64,000 bases of DNA from Nepenthes gracilis. Lineage: Eukaryota; Streptophyta; Magnoliopsida; Caryophyllales; Nepenthaceae. The stretch covers positions 12,558,901-12,622,900 of the forward strand of contig BSYO01000033.1 of NCBI GenBank assembly GCA_033239525.1, given 5' to 3'. The notes beneath the pieces are model-generated. The model searched no databases and had not been told where the DNA came from. It saw only the letters and a list, made by a program, of their open reading frames with translations. The position numbers were made by a program, and so were the translations under genes. Position 1 is the first letter of the stretch. Every line of letters starts with the position of its first letter. Below are positions 34,548 through 46,080 of this stretch, piece after piece.

Positions 34548-35805
34548 TATCATGAATGCGAACCAAGGAGATCAATTAAATTATTAATTAAATTATAAAT
34601 ATTATTCTTATAAATTTCAGACCCAGTGTGACAAACCAAATACACAAGACCCACAAATTAAAACATACATATGATCTCATTAGACAACTGTCTAGACAAT
34701 ATAACCATGACCTATTCTTGAACAGTCGTAAGGATAAAATGTTTACCAGGAGAATGTGATGTTGCGTCAAATCCTACCAAACTCTTGTAGTAAATCCAAT
34801 TCTTCAACTTTGAAGGTGAGCAAATTAAAACGTGAGTCGAAGGCCTAGCAAGCATCATCATAAATAAAATTGTGCATACAAATCAGAGGAAGAGCTCATA
34901 TAAAATCAAATATCGATGCAGACAACTAATCCTATTCTGAATTCCTCCATATATATTGAAACCATCGCACACCCATAATAGATGCCAAATCCAAATTTAA
35001 ATTTAAATCCACTCTGGATATCATACGGCTGTGTTTTGGGCTAGCAGCTCTAGGCCATCACATATTATCATTGGCTACAATTTTGGGCTGCAATTCTTGG
35101 CAATTAGATTTTTAATATTGACTTCATTTTAGGCCTATAGCTCTGGGCCATTAGATTTCTAATATCGACTATATTTTAAGGCTGTAGCTCTCTACCATAA
35201 GATTTTCACATTGGTTACATTTTAGACCTGTAACTCTTAACTATCAGATTTTTATATCAGCTATATTTTAGGCTTATAACTCTTGGCCATTAGATTTTCA
35301 TATTGGCTACATTTTAGGCCTACATCTCTTAGCCATTGAATTTTCATATCGGCTATATTTTCGGTTTGTAATTCTCATCCATCAAATTTTTATATCATTT
35401 ATATTTTAAGTCTGCAACTCTCGACCATTAGATTTTCATATCGGCTATATTTTATGGTTATAATTCTCAGCCATCTTTTATTGACCCACAATGGTCTTGG
35501 ACCACCATGGTCTCACACATGCATTGACCTACTAGGTCTCAAACCTCACCCATTATCCATACAACATATTAATATAAAAATATACATGCAGAATATATCA
35601 GATACTAAAATAAATCAGAGATAGGACGAGAAGATACTTGCATCGATCTTATACCAAGTAGATTTGTCAAAAGGATGCTCTGAAATACCCAAATCGTGCA
35701 CTTCTCTCTTCTCAGTTGCGCTTTCCGTCTCTCGTTTTCCTTCGTCCTTTCTACTGAGCGCCAGGTTCTCCTTTGACTGATGATGATCTGGCTCGGCATG
35801 GCAAC
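34548..35805 (-). repeat. 5' LTR of the minus-strand non-autonomous element, first piece
   Basis: LTR end at 34548. On the minus strand its sequence aligns with 29700-29944 (GACAGTTGTCT-ATGAG, TTTGGTTTGTCACAC). It is interrupted at 35805 by a solo LTR and continues at 37878. Confidence 0.75.
35033..35475. repeat. Degenerate tandem repeat in the LTR, about 55-bp unit, about 8 copies
   Basis: Each unit has the pattern GGC-TATATTTTAGGCCT, then CTCT-GCCATTAGATTTT and CATATCGGCTA. The plus-strand LTRs of this family show no such expansion. Confidence 0.85.
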
Positions 35806-37877
35806 TGTAATACTCGAATTCCTATTTGATATATTTTGAATATATTTATAAATTTTGGGATTTATTAGATTTGTCGGTTTAATATTTTTTGTAAAAATTT
35901 TGAATGATTCAGATTCGTAGTTCTGTGCTCAAGGTGTGCTTCAGGCGCAAGTGAGATGCATTTTTTAGTATGTTGGTGCCTGAGGAGCGCTCGTGTCCCG
36001 CTTGAGCGCCAATTGTAGAACCGTCGAGCTCGAATGCTCGAGCAGAGCTCAAGCACGAGTCGGGTCTATAAAAGGCATGTGAGTTAGGGTTTCAGTCATT
36101 TTTGTGCGAAGTCGGGAGAGGAGAGAGAAAGAGAAGGATGAGGAGGAGAGAGAAAGTAGCGATTGGACATATCAGAGCTTTCGTTCATCAATTTTGCAGA
36201 CTACAAGGTTAAGACAAGTATCCGTAAACTAAATCCTTAATTTATTTTCATGTCCACTAATATTTGTGTATATTTTGAAGATTTTGTTTACATGCATGTG
36301 ATTTTCGTGTACCCCATTTATTTATTGCTTACATGCATTTATGTTTTATTGGTTATTTGGTGATTTTTCATGGGTATTTGTGATTTTGGAAGATTTTGCT
36401 ATTTATAAAAACCCAAACTGTATATGTATACGTATTTGTATATTCGTATATTGTGGAACCACGAACTAAGCCTTGGATTAGTTCATTGTATGCTGTCGAG
36501 GGCAGGGTCATACCAAACCACGGCGGTCCAAGCCCACATGGGTCGATTGTGATTCAAGGCATGAGATTTTGTTGTACCGCTCCTGACAGGGAGGCTTAGT
36601 TTCGACGGGGACAAACGTGACATGTGGCCTCCTTCCGCTGGCAGAAAGGTTAAGGTGTTTTGTAATTGACCTGTTATATTATATATTTAAATGAGAACTG
36701 TCATAAAGAATTAAAAAAAATTAATATATTCAGACGCCCTGATATATAACTAAACTTAATGTTGTACCCAAAGTCACGGGTGATAAAATATAGTGAGCAA
36801 GTTTCAAATTTATGGGAGACAAGGTACATAAATGGCTTTGAGTTGCTGACCTAAAACGCAGTTAGGCCTTGAGTTATTGACCTAAAATGCAGCCGATATA
36901 GCCAAGGTTATCAGGCGAGTATAATTTTTCCTCAAGTTGGTTTAATAATCTTTAGTTCTCCGATTTTGTGCATACTTTATATTTTTACATATATTTGCGT
37001 AGATTATGATTTGGGATGTGTGGATTAGCTCACAAATTGGGCGATAGAAATGTCTCGTACATATAGATATGTGTTAAACCCGAAACGTGTTTGTTTATAT
37101 GTTTTGGTTCTAGTATTTTCCTTATTTTTTAGCATATGAGATTATGAGATTTAGATTCGAACGATGGTATGTGTCCCATGCAGATGTGGTGACGATCGCA
37201 ATTATGTGATGTGACCTCAAATCGTATGATGTGATATCGTCTATGAGATTTGATTAGATCATTATTTATTATAATTATATCCCAAATGGACTGTTTGATA
37301 TAGACGATAATTTAGTACGAGACATTCTCGTTTTCCAATTATTTTAATGGACCTTGTGGTTTATTTTATATGCGGTGTCTTATTCCGTTTGATATGTATG
37401 TATTGTTTTATATGATGATACTTGTTGAGCATTATACGGACGTTTTCTTATTTTATCCCTTCAAACTAGTGGTTTGGATACGATTATAGGAGTTCAGACT
37501 CGATCGAATGCAACATTATCCTCCTAGTGAGTTGGATATTTATGCCTATTAGGCTTCTGATCTCGGGGGTGTATTATAGTTATTGTGTTTGGCCGGTTGA
37601 GGGCCATAGTCTCTGTATTGATAATTATCGGATATTTGATTATGTAGATGAGTTGTTGTGTTGGATATCTTCCTTACGATGTATGGACAACAGGTCTTAT
37701 GCTATAATATTCAGATTTATATCCGGTGAGATTCTGTATAGATTTTGATACATTGGGTCCTGAGTATATATGGACTATCACTCTCAGGTTAGGTTTTGTA
37801 GTTGTGGATGATTTCTTAGATTTTGTTTTATTGTAAATTTTATTTTAACTTGTGTATTGTGTATTTGGGATGTGATA
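35806..37877 (+). mobile_element. Solo LTR (about 2.07 kb) inside the minus-strand LTR
   Basis: It starts TGTAATACTCG and ends GATGTGATA. The host LTR continues on both sides (GGCTCGGCATGG before, CTCTAAAGCGG after, as in 30262-30310). It has a TATA box (36067-36073) after GCTTGAGCGCC-type words. It is related to 7826-9999 and 56694-59236. No clear target-site duplication, so the ends are good to a few bases. Confidence 0.72.
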
Positions 37878-38498
37878 ACGATGCTCAACATGGTTACAGC
37901 ATCTCTAAAGCGGTTTTCGATAGTGGCTGATGGTGGTGACTCCTACGACGGCAGTGACTTTGGCGATGGCAGCGAACCAGTGGTACATGCAAGCACCGCC
38001 TTGCCTTCACTCGGTTCCTTTTCCGTCCTCACCGGTGCATATCTCCCTTCTTCTTCTCCTCCTTCTCCTCTTCTTCCTTCCTCTTATTTTCTGCCTTCGT
38101 GCCTCTGTCTCCTCTTCTCCTCCTTCTCCATCCACCAAAATTTTGGCCGATTTCCTCTAAAATTGGCACATGCAAATACAAAATCGGAATCATCAAAGAA
38201 AAAAGAGGGATTTACTTGCCTCAAATTTTTACTTCTTTTCTAACTGCGGTGGCAGTTCCTTTGTTTGTCTCGCGTGCGCCTTCCTTCACACCACTATATC
38301 TTTCCAATAATGGAGGAAAATTGCAGAGATGGTTACTTGGTTCCATCTCCAGCATCGATTCTCGGGCCGATGGTCGCTGCTATCTTATGCCGGCTTCCCG
38401 TTTTCTCTCCTTCTCTTTTTCTTTCTTCTTTCCCTTTATCTTCTTTCTCTTCACTGCTGTGCTACCCGACACCCTTTATAATTATATATATATTATAT

Positions 38499-38532
<34 letters not shown>
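37878..38532 (-). repeat. 5' LTR of the minus-strand element, second piece
   Basis: Aligned with 30285-30450 and 32833-33270. Ends in the AAT/ATT microsatellite (38501-38532), into which the Tat-type element was inserted. Confidence 0.78.
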
Positions 38533-38533
<1 letters not shown>

Positions 38534-39421
38534 GTCGGGTCTAGTACGAAGGCCGAAAGAGATTTGAAGCCTAACTCGTGGAGCAACAGCCCAAACGGTG
38601 GATCCAACTCAGCGTTCTAGAGTGGCCTACGTGGCAGCCTTTACCCGCTACCAATGGGCGTCACCTGCATCCCATTAATGAGGTTATCGGGTGATAGTGG
38701 TGATGCAGAGAAAATGAGCCAATGAGGGGAAGGTCAGCGCTGCCAACCATGGCTCACGCCGCTACCCACAGTGCTTCGACCAATCCCAACGCAAAGGGTA
38801 GACTAAGCATAACCTGCGACGCCTAGCGGCCTACCTGTCATCACAAGGTGACAACCGACACACTGGCGACCGCTGATAACAATCAGCGACCAACGAATCC
38901 CTACAACAGGGATTCTCGCGCCCAAAGTCCCCAACCAAGGGGCGTATAAAATCCCTTCCCTTCTATAGGAGAAAGGGGGATTTGATTGGAGCCTGGACAA
39001 TCAACTTTACGTCAAGAAAGTTAAGCTCAAAAACATCTTCCAGATCCAACTCTCTTAGCCTTCTCAGGCAACGAGAATTTGCCACTCGCTGCGGTGCATT
39101 CAGGGAGCTAGGCCTCCCAATACCTGCTCACTAATCTCCCACAGCTACATTCACGTACTCCTAATGTATTTGTAGCACGTTTACACGCACCACTAAGCAT
39201 GCGTCCCCTTTTCATTTATTGCGAAAAGTTGCTGACTTGAACGTCGAAGTGCTATCGGTGGGAGAAATCCTGCTGAATCTTTGATCTTTTATTTGTTAGT
39301 TGTGTTATATATGTCTTAGGTTAATAGAGACAGAAACCTGATCCGCTCATGACCACATCTAGACAACAAGGAATTCAAAGGCTCTCTAATTTGTACGACA
39401 ATCGAAACTCGGGTCATAACA
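38533..39421 (+). repeat. 5' LTR of the Tat-type element
   Basis: It starts TGTCGGGTCTAGTACG and ends CATAACA. TATA box TATAAAA at 38945-38951 in a GGCGTATAAAATCCC context, about where a Tat LTR would start transcription. Confidence 0.92.
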
Positions 39422-39440
39422 TTGGCGCTGTTTGTGGGAA
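39422..39440 (+). other. Primer binding site
   Basis: TTGGCGCTGTTTGTGGGAA abuts the LTR. The TGGCGCC-type start is typical of Tat-lineage primer sites, with a C-to-T change. Confidence 0.7.
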
Positions 39441-39491
39441 CGAGACAAGAAGCCTAGCGTCTCATTCTCATACTCATTCCTTCACAACAAG

Positions 39492-40985
39492 ATGGAAAAC
39501 ACTAGGGCACAAGCCAGTGCTCTGGCAAGAGATGTCGTTGCCTGCGGCGACGACCCCTCAGTGGGTAGCCACGTAGACGTCCGACTAGAGCCCGACGTTC
39601 ATCGCCTTATAGCGGACATGGGCGATATGAGGCTGGTGATCCAGGTCCTCTGTAATTGGACGGGCACACCATGGATAGGGGCTGCTCCTCCAACATCCCA
39701 GGCATCCTCCTCCACGCGGGGAAGGTGTCGCGCAGGAGCCCCTCGGAGAACATCAGACTAGCTTGATGACACCGGGGCCCAAGTGGCCTCCAGCAGCAGG
39801 TCTCAGTCTACGGCTAAAAGCCATCCTAGCCGGGACGAGCGAGAGGAGAGCCCAGAGTGGCGTAACCCTCGTAACTCCTGTGGCGAAGGAAGGCTGATGG
39901 CCGCAGACTCCAACAGAGCGTGGTCGCTCGCGCGGGAAGCCACCACAACCAACAAGCTCAGTAGCACCAATAGGGTCACACGGAGCTCCGTGACATTATC
40001 AACGCGTGGAGAAACGAGTCTGACCCACCAATGGAGAAGAAGGTGAAAGTACTTTGGAATCTCCTGCACAAGAAGAGACCCACACGATCCTCAGCCGACC
40101 TGTGAAGGTCACCCTTCGCCATGGATTTCCAGACCCAGCCACTCCCTCGCAAGTTCAAGTGCCCGTACTGGAAGGGTATGACTGGAGCAAGGACCCGATG
40201 GATCATCTCAACTACTTTCGTACTCACCTGTCCCTTCAGGGAGCGAGCGAGGCCATGATGTGCCAGTGCTTCCCCGTCACCCTCAGGGGGGACGCGCTGT
40301 TTTGGTTCTACGGCCTCTCGCCAAATTTCATTCACTCCTTCGATGAGCTCGCGGGCAGCTTCCTGAGCCAGTTCGCCTCTAGTCGGAGAGAGGAGAAGCA
40401 GCTGTGGCACCTGGTCTGCCTCCGCTAGAGGTCAGAGGAAAGCCTAAAGCAATTTCTCAATCGCTTCAGTACTGAGGCACGCCGGATCCCCCAGCTCTCT
40501 GATGAGTTGAGGCTCAACGCCTTCTTTGCTATGTTTGTAGCAGGGGACTTTTTCAAGCACATGTGACATCTGCACCCTCAATCCTTCCAAGAAGCAGAAG
40601 TTATTGCCTGAGCCTATATCTTTGCAGAGGAAGCCAACAAGGCAAAGCGTCCCGAGCGTGTGGACCGCCCTTCGGAGGTCCCCGACCTAACCACTGGCAA
40701 GAAGAGGAACGGCGATGGCAGCCGCTTCCCGAAGAGTTGCAAGCAGCAACGTCCTTCGCCAGGATTGAGGAAGGAGCACGGGCCAACGTCCCTGACTCCT
40801 GTCAATGATACCCTCGCAAATATCCTAATGCAGATCTAGGATGAAAAATTCTTCAAGTGGCCGAAGGGCCCGAACGGGGCAGTGACTAGATGAAGTACTG
40901 GCAGTACCATCGTTGCCTTGGACATTCCACGGAGAATTGCCGGACCCTAAGTAGGAAATAGAAGACCTGATTCCCTGCGGGCACC
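39492..40985 (+). pseudogene. gag of the Tat-type element
   Basis: The gag frame starts at ATG 39492 (MENTRAQASALARDVVACGD). The retrotransposon gag domain is clear at 40150-40560: YDWSKDPMDHLNYFRTHLSL, GDALFWFYGLSPNFIHSF and ESLKQFLNRFSTEARRIPQL. A zinc-knuckle-like end (QYHRCLGHSTENCRTL) lies at about 40905-40955. Stops at 39761 (with a frameshift after it), 40426, 40565 and 40609 break it. The product would be the structural capsid protein of the element's particles. Confidence 0.85.
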
Positions 40986-41199
40986 TTAAACAGTTCGTGA
41001 AGGGCTCAGTGGAGGCCCCTGCAGCCTTAGAAGGTGAGGCAAGCGAGCCTCCCAGGAAATGTACGGCCGCCGGTGTGATCAGCATGATCTTAACTGCGTC
41101 GGCTAAGAGCAGCATATAGACACAGCCCGAGCAGACTTCCAACAGCAAGAGAGCGAAGATAGGGGATAGGAGTAATGTCATTAGCTTTAGTAGCGACAA

Positions 41200-41660
41200 T
41201 ATGACTCATGTAATGTTCCCCCATTCTGATCCCCTTATTGTATCCATCCTCGTTTCAGATGGTACGGTTGACTACCAACTGAAACGGATTTTCGTTGATA
41301 ATAGAAACTCTCAAAACTTGCTATATGTTAGTGCCTTTTTTAAGTTTGGACTAAAGCGAAGCCAAATGAAAGCGGTCGATAGCCCTCTATATGGCTTGGA
41401 CAACGAGCCTGTACCGGTACAGGGGATAGTCCAGCTGGAGATCACAATGGGAACCTACCCGCGCATCACCACATGATAGTTAACGTTCTTCGTCATCGAT
41501 CTACCATCTGTTTACAAGCCATCATGGGAAGACCTTTCCTCACAGCCTTCGGGGCCGTTTCCTCGATTCCTCATCTAAAGATGAAGTTTTTGATCTTGTG
41601 CGGCGTAAGAGAGGTGCTCGGGGACCAGGTGATGGGACGGACGTGCTACTTATTCTAAGT
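41200..41660 (+). pseudogene. Protease region of the Tat-type element
   Basis: Reads PHSDPLIVSILVSDG and then IFVDNRNSQNLLYVSAFFKF. Family proteases have VDNGSSADIL here. The catalytic Asp is kept but the following Gly is Arg, which would be inactivating. The downstream MGRPFLTAFGAVSS matches the conserved GR-FL end of the domain. Confidence 0.75.
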
Positions 41661-41670
41661 TGCTCCAGCA

Positions 41671-43100
41671 GTGCCAGACTTCCTAGACGAAGATTTAGAT
41701 CTTCGCGACGAAGCCACGCTGCAACAAGCCCAGTCAGGAGAAGCAACCGAAGTAATTCCTTTGGTTCCTGCCGAGCTACAAAAGTGCGTACATGTGGGCA
41801 GCTCTCTCACTCTTGCTGACTGTGACCGGCTGACCACCTTCCTGTGGAGGAACTCCAATGTGTTTGTATGGATTCCTATCAACATGTCCGGGATACTAGC
41901 CGGAGTAATGATCCACAAGTTGGGCATCGATCCCAACCATAAGCATGTATGGCAAAAGCGTAGGAACCACTCTATTGAGAAGCCGGTAGCTATAAGGGAG
42001 GAAGTGAAGAGACTGTTGGACATTGGATTCATTAGAGAAGTCCAATATCCAAACTGGCTATCCAACGTCGTGCTTGTGAAGAAGAGCAATGGCAAGTGGA
42101 GGATGTGTGTGGATTTCACTGACGTAAACAAAGCCTGCCCAAAGGACATCTTCCTTCTTCCTCGGATTGATCAGCTGGTGGACTCCACGTCCGGACATGA
42201 GCTCCTGAGCTTCATAGACGCCTACTCGGGTTATAACCAGATCAGGATGTACCCAGACGATGAGGAGCACACCTCCTTCATGACCGACCAAGGGACGTAT
42301 TGCTACAAGGTGATGCTCTTCAGCCTCAAGAACGTCGAGACAACCTATCAGCACATAGTAAACAAAATGTTCGAAACTCAGATCGGGAAGAACGTGGAGG
42401 TGTGCATCAACGACATGCTCGTAAAGAGTCGGGTAGCCGACAACCACACTGTGACCTAGAGGAGAGCTTCTAGATCCTCCGGGCACACATGATGAAGCTT
42501 AACCCGGCCAAGTGTGCATTCGGGGTGACCGCCAGAAAGTTCTTAGGCTTCATCGTGTCACAGCGAGGTATAGAAGCAAACCCGAAAAAGATCAAGGCCA
42601 TCATCGACATGAATCCTCCGTGAACGATGAAGAAAATACAAAAGCTCACGGGATGGCTGGCAACTTTCTCGCGATCCCTAGCCAAGTCTGCATAGAAATA
42701 CTTGCCCTTATTCAAGGCACTTAGAGGGATAAAATCATCCGGATTCCGCTAAACCGAAGAATGTGAAGAAGCTTTCAAAGAGCTAAAGGAATAACTCGTT
42801 AGCCCACCTCTCTTGAGCTCACCGTCTGCGGGCGAGGACCTATATCTCTACCTGGCTATGTCAGACATGGTACTCAGCTCCGTGTGAGTCAGAGAGCAGG
42901 AGGGAGCGCAACGACTAGTGTACTAGTGAGTAGGGTATTGACAGATGTGTAAACCCACTACCCGCATGCTGAAAGGATGGCGTTGACGCTCATCTGTTCA
43001 GCACGGAAGATACGACCCTACTTCCAAGTTCACCGATCGTCGTTCTAACTGATCAACCCCTGAAGTCGATCCTACAGAAGCCAGAAATCTCCAGGCAACT
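41671..43100 (+). pseudogene. Reverse transcriptase and RNase H of the Tat-type element
   Basis: RT blocks are well preserved: NWLSNVVLVKKSNGKWRMC, VDFTDVNKACPKD, SFIDAYSGYNQIRM and FSLKNVETTYQHIVNKMF. The active-site motif at 42400-42420 reads CINDMLVKS where family members have Y-x-DD-MLVKS, so the first Asp of the pair is Asn. The frame ends at 42459 and continues past stops through LTGWLATFSRSLAKSA into the linked RNase H (about 42700-43100), which is poorly preserved. Role: copying the element's RNA and removing the template strand. Confidence 0.88.
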
Positions 43101-43134
43101 GGTCAAGTGGGCTATAGAACTGGGAGAATTCGAC

Positions 43135-43653
43135 ATGGAGTTCCGACCGCGGCCGGCCCTCAAGGGTCAGGCCTTAGAGGACTTCATCGTCGAAGCGGCG
43201 ACCCCAGGTCTAGACCACCTATACGGCTCGGGGAGTATGGACTTTCCTGACATTCCAACATGGACCCTGAATGTGGATGGGTCATCCACCCAGATAGGCA
43301 GCGGAGTCGGAGTCATGCTCCGGACTCCAGTCAGCGTAGAGATTAAGTACTCCATGGCGCTGACCTTTCCCGCTACTAATAACATGACAGAATATTAGGC
43401 CCTTCGCGTAGGACTCCATCTAGCAAAGGAGTGCTCTGCCAGGTCGTTGGTCGTGCACAGTGATTTAGAGCTCGTTGTTAACCAAATTCAAGGAACCTTC
43501 GAGGCGTCGAACCCCCAGCTTGCGAAGTACCTGGCGAGGGCAAAGGCCCAGATCCAAGACTTCAAGCGCTTCAAGATTGAGCACGTACCTAGAGCCGAAA
43601 ATTGGAAAGCTAACCGATTGGCTAGGGATGCAGCTGCAGGATCTCTAGAGTAG
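43135..43653 (+). pseudogene. Second (archaeal-type) RNase H of the Tat-type element
   Basis: Reads WTLNVDGSSTQIGSGVGVML, PATNNMTEY, VVHSDLELVVNQIQG, LAKYLARAKAQIQDF, IEHVPRAENWKANRLARDA. The acidic set D (NVDGS), E (TEY), D (HSDLE) and D (ARDA) is intact. One TAG at 43396 interrupts it. A second RNase H domain downstream of the gypsy one is a diagnostic of Tat elements. Confidence 0.88.
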
Positions 43654-43689
43654 TATGCCAGGGACCTATGGGAAACCCTGATCGTACCC

Positions 43690-44985
43690 AATGTTGACAC
43701 TTCAAACCAGGAGGTGCTGCAGATTGATGAGGGAAACAACTGGATGACCCCGTACGGAAAGTATCTGATGGATGGAACATTGCCGAAAAATGCCAACAAG
43801 GCGAAACGGATCAAGAAGACAACAGGCTGGTACACGCTCCTCGACGGGAGGCTATATAGGGAGGATATTCCACTCCTTACCTAAAATGCCTGACCCTTGA
43901 GGAGGCTGAGTACGCCCTAAGTGAAGTCCACCTCGACATATGTGGCTCACACGTTGGAGAAAAAACCTCGCATTCAAAGTCATACGACAGGGTCTCTTCT
44001 TGCCCATGATGAAGAGAGATGCCTTGGAATTTGTGAAGAAATGTGAAAGCTGTTAGGTCCACGGATCTATGATGCACCTTCCACATGCGGAGTTGCGCAG
44101 CCTTCAGTTCCCATGGCCATTCGCACAGTGGGGGCTTGACATCCTTGGATAGCTACTTTTAGCTTCTCGATAAAGGAAACTCCTCATTGTCGGCATCGAC
44201 TATATCATCAAGTGGATAGAAGCAGTCCCTCCTGCTCGAATCACTGAGTAGAACGCGACAAAGTTCCTCCATCAAAACATCATCTGTCACTTTGGAATTC
44301 CCGAGGTCATAGTGTCCAACAACGGAATCCAATTTACCGGCAAATGATTCATCAAATACTATGCAAGTCTACGGATCAGGCTGGTCCATACATTTGTAGC
44401 ATATCGTCAAGCAAATGGGCAGGTCAAAGTCACCAATCGTACGTTACTGCACGAACTGAAGACCAAGCTGGAAGATGCAGGGGGCTCGTGGGTCGATGAG
44501 CGGTGCTTTGGTCGTATCGAACAACCTCGCGGGAACCAACAAGAGAGACACCATTCAACCTCTGCTATGGAGCTAAAACCGTGATCCCCGTTGAAGTGGG
44601 GCTACCCTGCTTGTGGGTCGAATGTTTCGATCCGGCCATGAACTCTCAGAGACTTAGAGAATGCCTCAACCTGCTCCCAGAGGTTTAAGACACTGCCCGC
44701 ATGAGGATCGCAGCCTACCAGCAGCGTATCACATGGTACTACAATAAGCAGGTGAAGGCATGCCCGCTTGAGGTTGGGGACCTGGTCTTCCGGAGCGTAG
44801 AGGCCATGGGAAAAGCCATAAGTAGAACAAACTTCCCCTGGCTAGGAAGGCCCATTCCTCGTCTTTGCAATTCTCCAAAGTGGAGCGTACAAGCTATGCG
44901 CCCAGAACGACAAATTGGTCTCTCAGACCTGGAATGCCGCCAACCTGAAAAAATACTACCAGTAACCCAGCGTTGGCCGAGGTAA
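43690..44985 (+). pseudogene. Integrase of the Tat-type element
   Basis: A zinc-binding-like part (FVKKCESC) leads into the core with WGLDILG (44129-44149), VGIDYIIKWIEAVP, VIVSNNGIQF (about 44308-44334) and ANGQVKVTNRTLLHELKTKL. The DDE triad is damaged: D is kept in WGLD, the second D is Asn in VSNNG (family VSDNG), and the Glu is Lys in QVKVTN. The tail MLWSYRTTSREPTRETPFNL and the C-terminal PLEVGDLVFRSV follow. Several stops are present. Confidence 0.87.
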
Positions 44986-45009
44986 GACGTACACGCACAC
45001 CATGGGGAT

Positions 45010-46080
45010 GTTTGTATATGCGTTGTATTTTCATTTAATAAAATTGGTCATTCCTGTTAGCTTGTATTTTCATTCATGTGAGTGTTTGCATGCATGGCAT
45101 TCCAAAAAAAAAAAACGACCTAAACTACCCCAAAGTCAGGAGGACTATTGTTCGTCTGTTAAACGAGGCCTTAGCACCATGCCAAGCGGCTCGAGAGCGG
45201 CCACATCAAAATCTTGACTCCGCATCGAGAGGCCATAAGCGGCCCCTTAGGCCTAGGCTCTGTGCCAAGTAGCTCGAAAGCGACCTCCTCAAAACCATGA
45301 CCCCGTGTCGAGTGGCCCGAAGCGGTCCCAAAAACCTTGGCCTCATGCCAAGTGGCCCACTAGCGGTCTTGTCCGAGCCTCGACTATACGTCAAGCGGCC
45401 TTAAAGCAGCCACATTTGGATTTTGACTCTACGTTGAAACGGTCCTAAGTGGCCCGCTAGCTTGGCTTTGCACCAAACGACCCAAAAGTGGTCACCACTG
45501 AACCACGACTCCATACATGGGGCCCATGTGGCCCAAGGAACCACAGTCCTGAACTAAATGACCGAGGCGGTCAAAACACCAAGCTTAGGGGCTTTTGAAG
45601 TCCCCAACTTACAGCCACCAAAACCTTAGGAGGCAAAAATCGTAGGCGTGCGGCGACCTTCTCCCGAAGAAGAGAGCACCCTTAGTCTACAATGGTCGTG
45701 GGTTAGGACCATGCACATGATAGCGATGACGCGCTGAGTAGGGGCCAAGCACCTAATACAGGTACCACGTGCGAAAAGGTCTAGACTCAGAGTCTGGCTA
45801 CTCTCCACGGGACTTGCGACAACGTTCACTTTACTAGATCGAGCTTCCGATTAAATGCGCGAGATGCGACGACACCTTCTGACGAAGGATGAGTACAATG
45901 CAAGAAGGCGCCAGATCGAGGCCTTGGTGACAATAGCTTTACAAACTTAACTGTTAAACTCGAGATACTATCTCTAAAGTGACACTTGAAGACATTGAAT
46001 GCAAAAAAAGGTGCTACTTCTCATTCATCTCTACAAAGCACTGACAAGTGGTGAAAAAGGAAGGAAGCAATATAAACAAG
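45010..46080. other. 3' spacer of the Tat-type element
   Basis: Non-coding stretch between integrase and the antisense genes, with a tandem-repeat block (45178-45560). Spacers with tandem repeats are usual in Tat elements. Confidence 0.6.
45178..45560. repeat. Degenerate tandem repeat, unit about 55-60 bp
   Basis: Repeats of the pattern CATGCCAAG(C/T)GGC-CGA-AGCGG-C-A-AACCTTGACT. Six to seven units differ by several bases each. Confidence 0.8.

Noticed and set aside
35801..37885. Target-site duplication of the solo LTR 35806-37877
   Set aside because: The flanks GCAAC and ACGAT do not match. The insertion is supported by continuity of the host LTR only.
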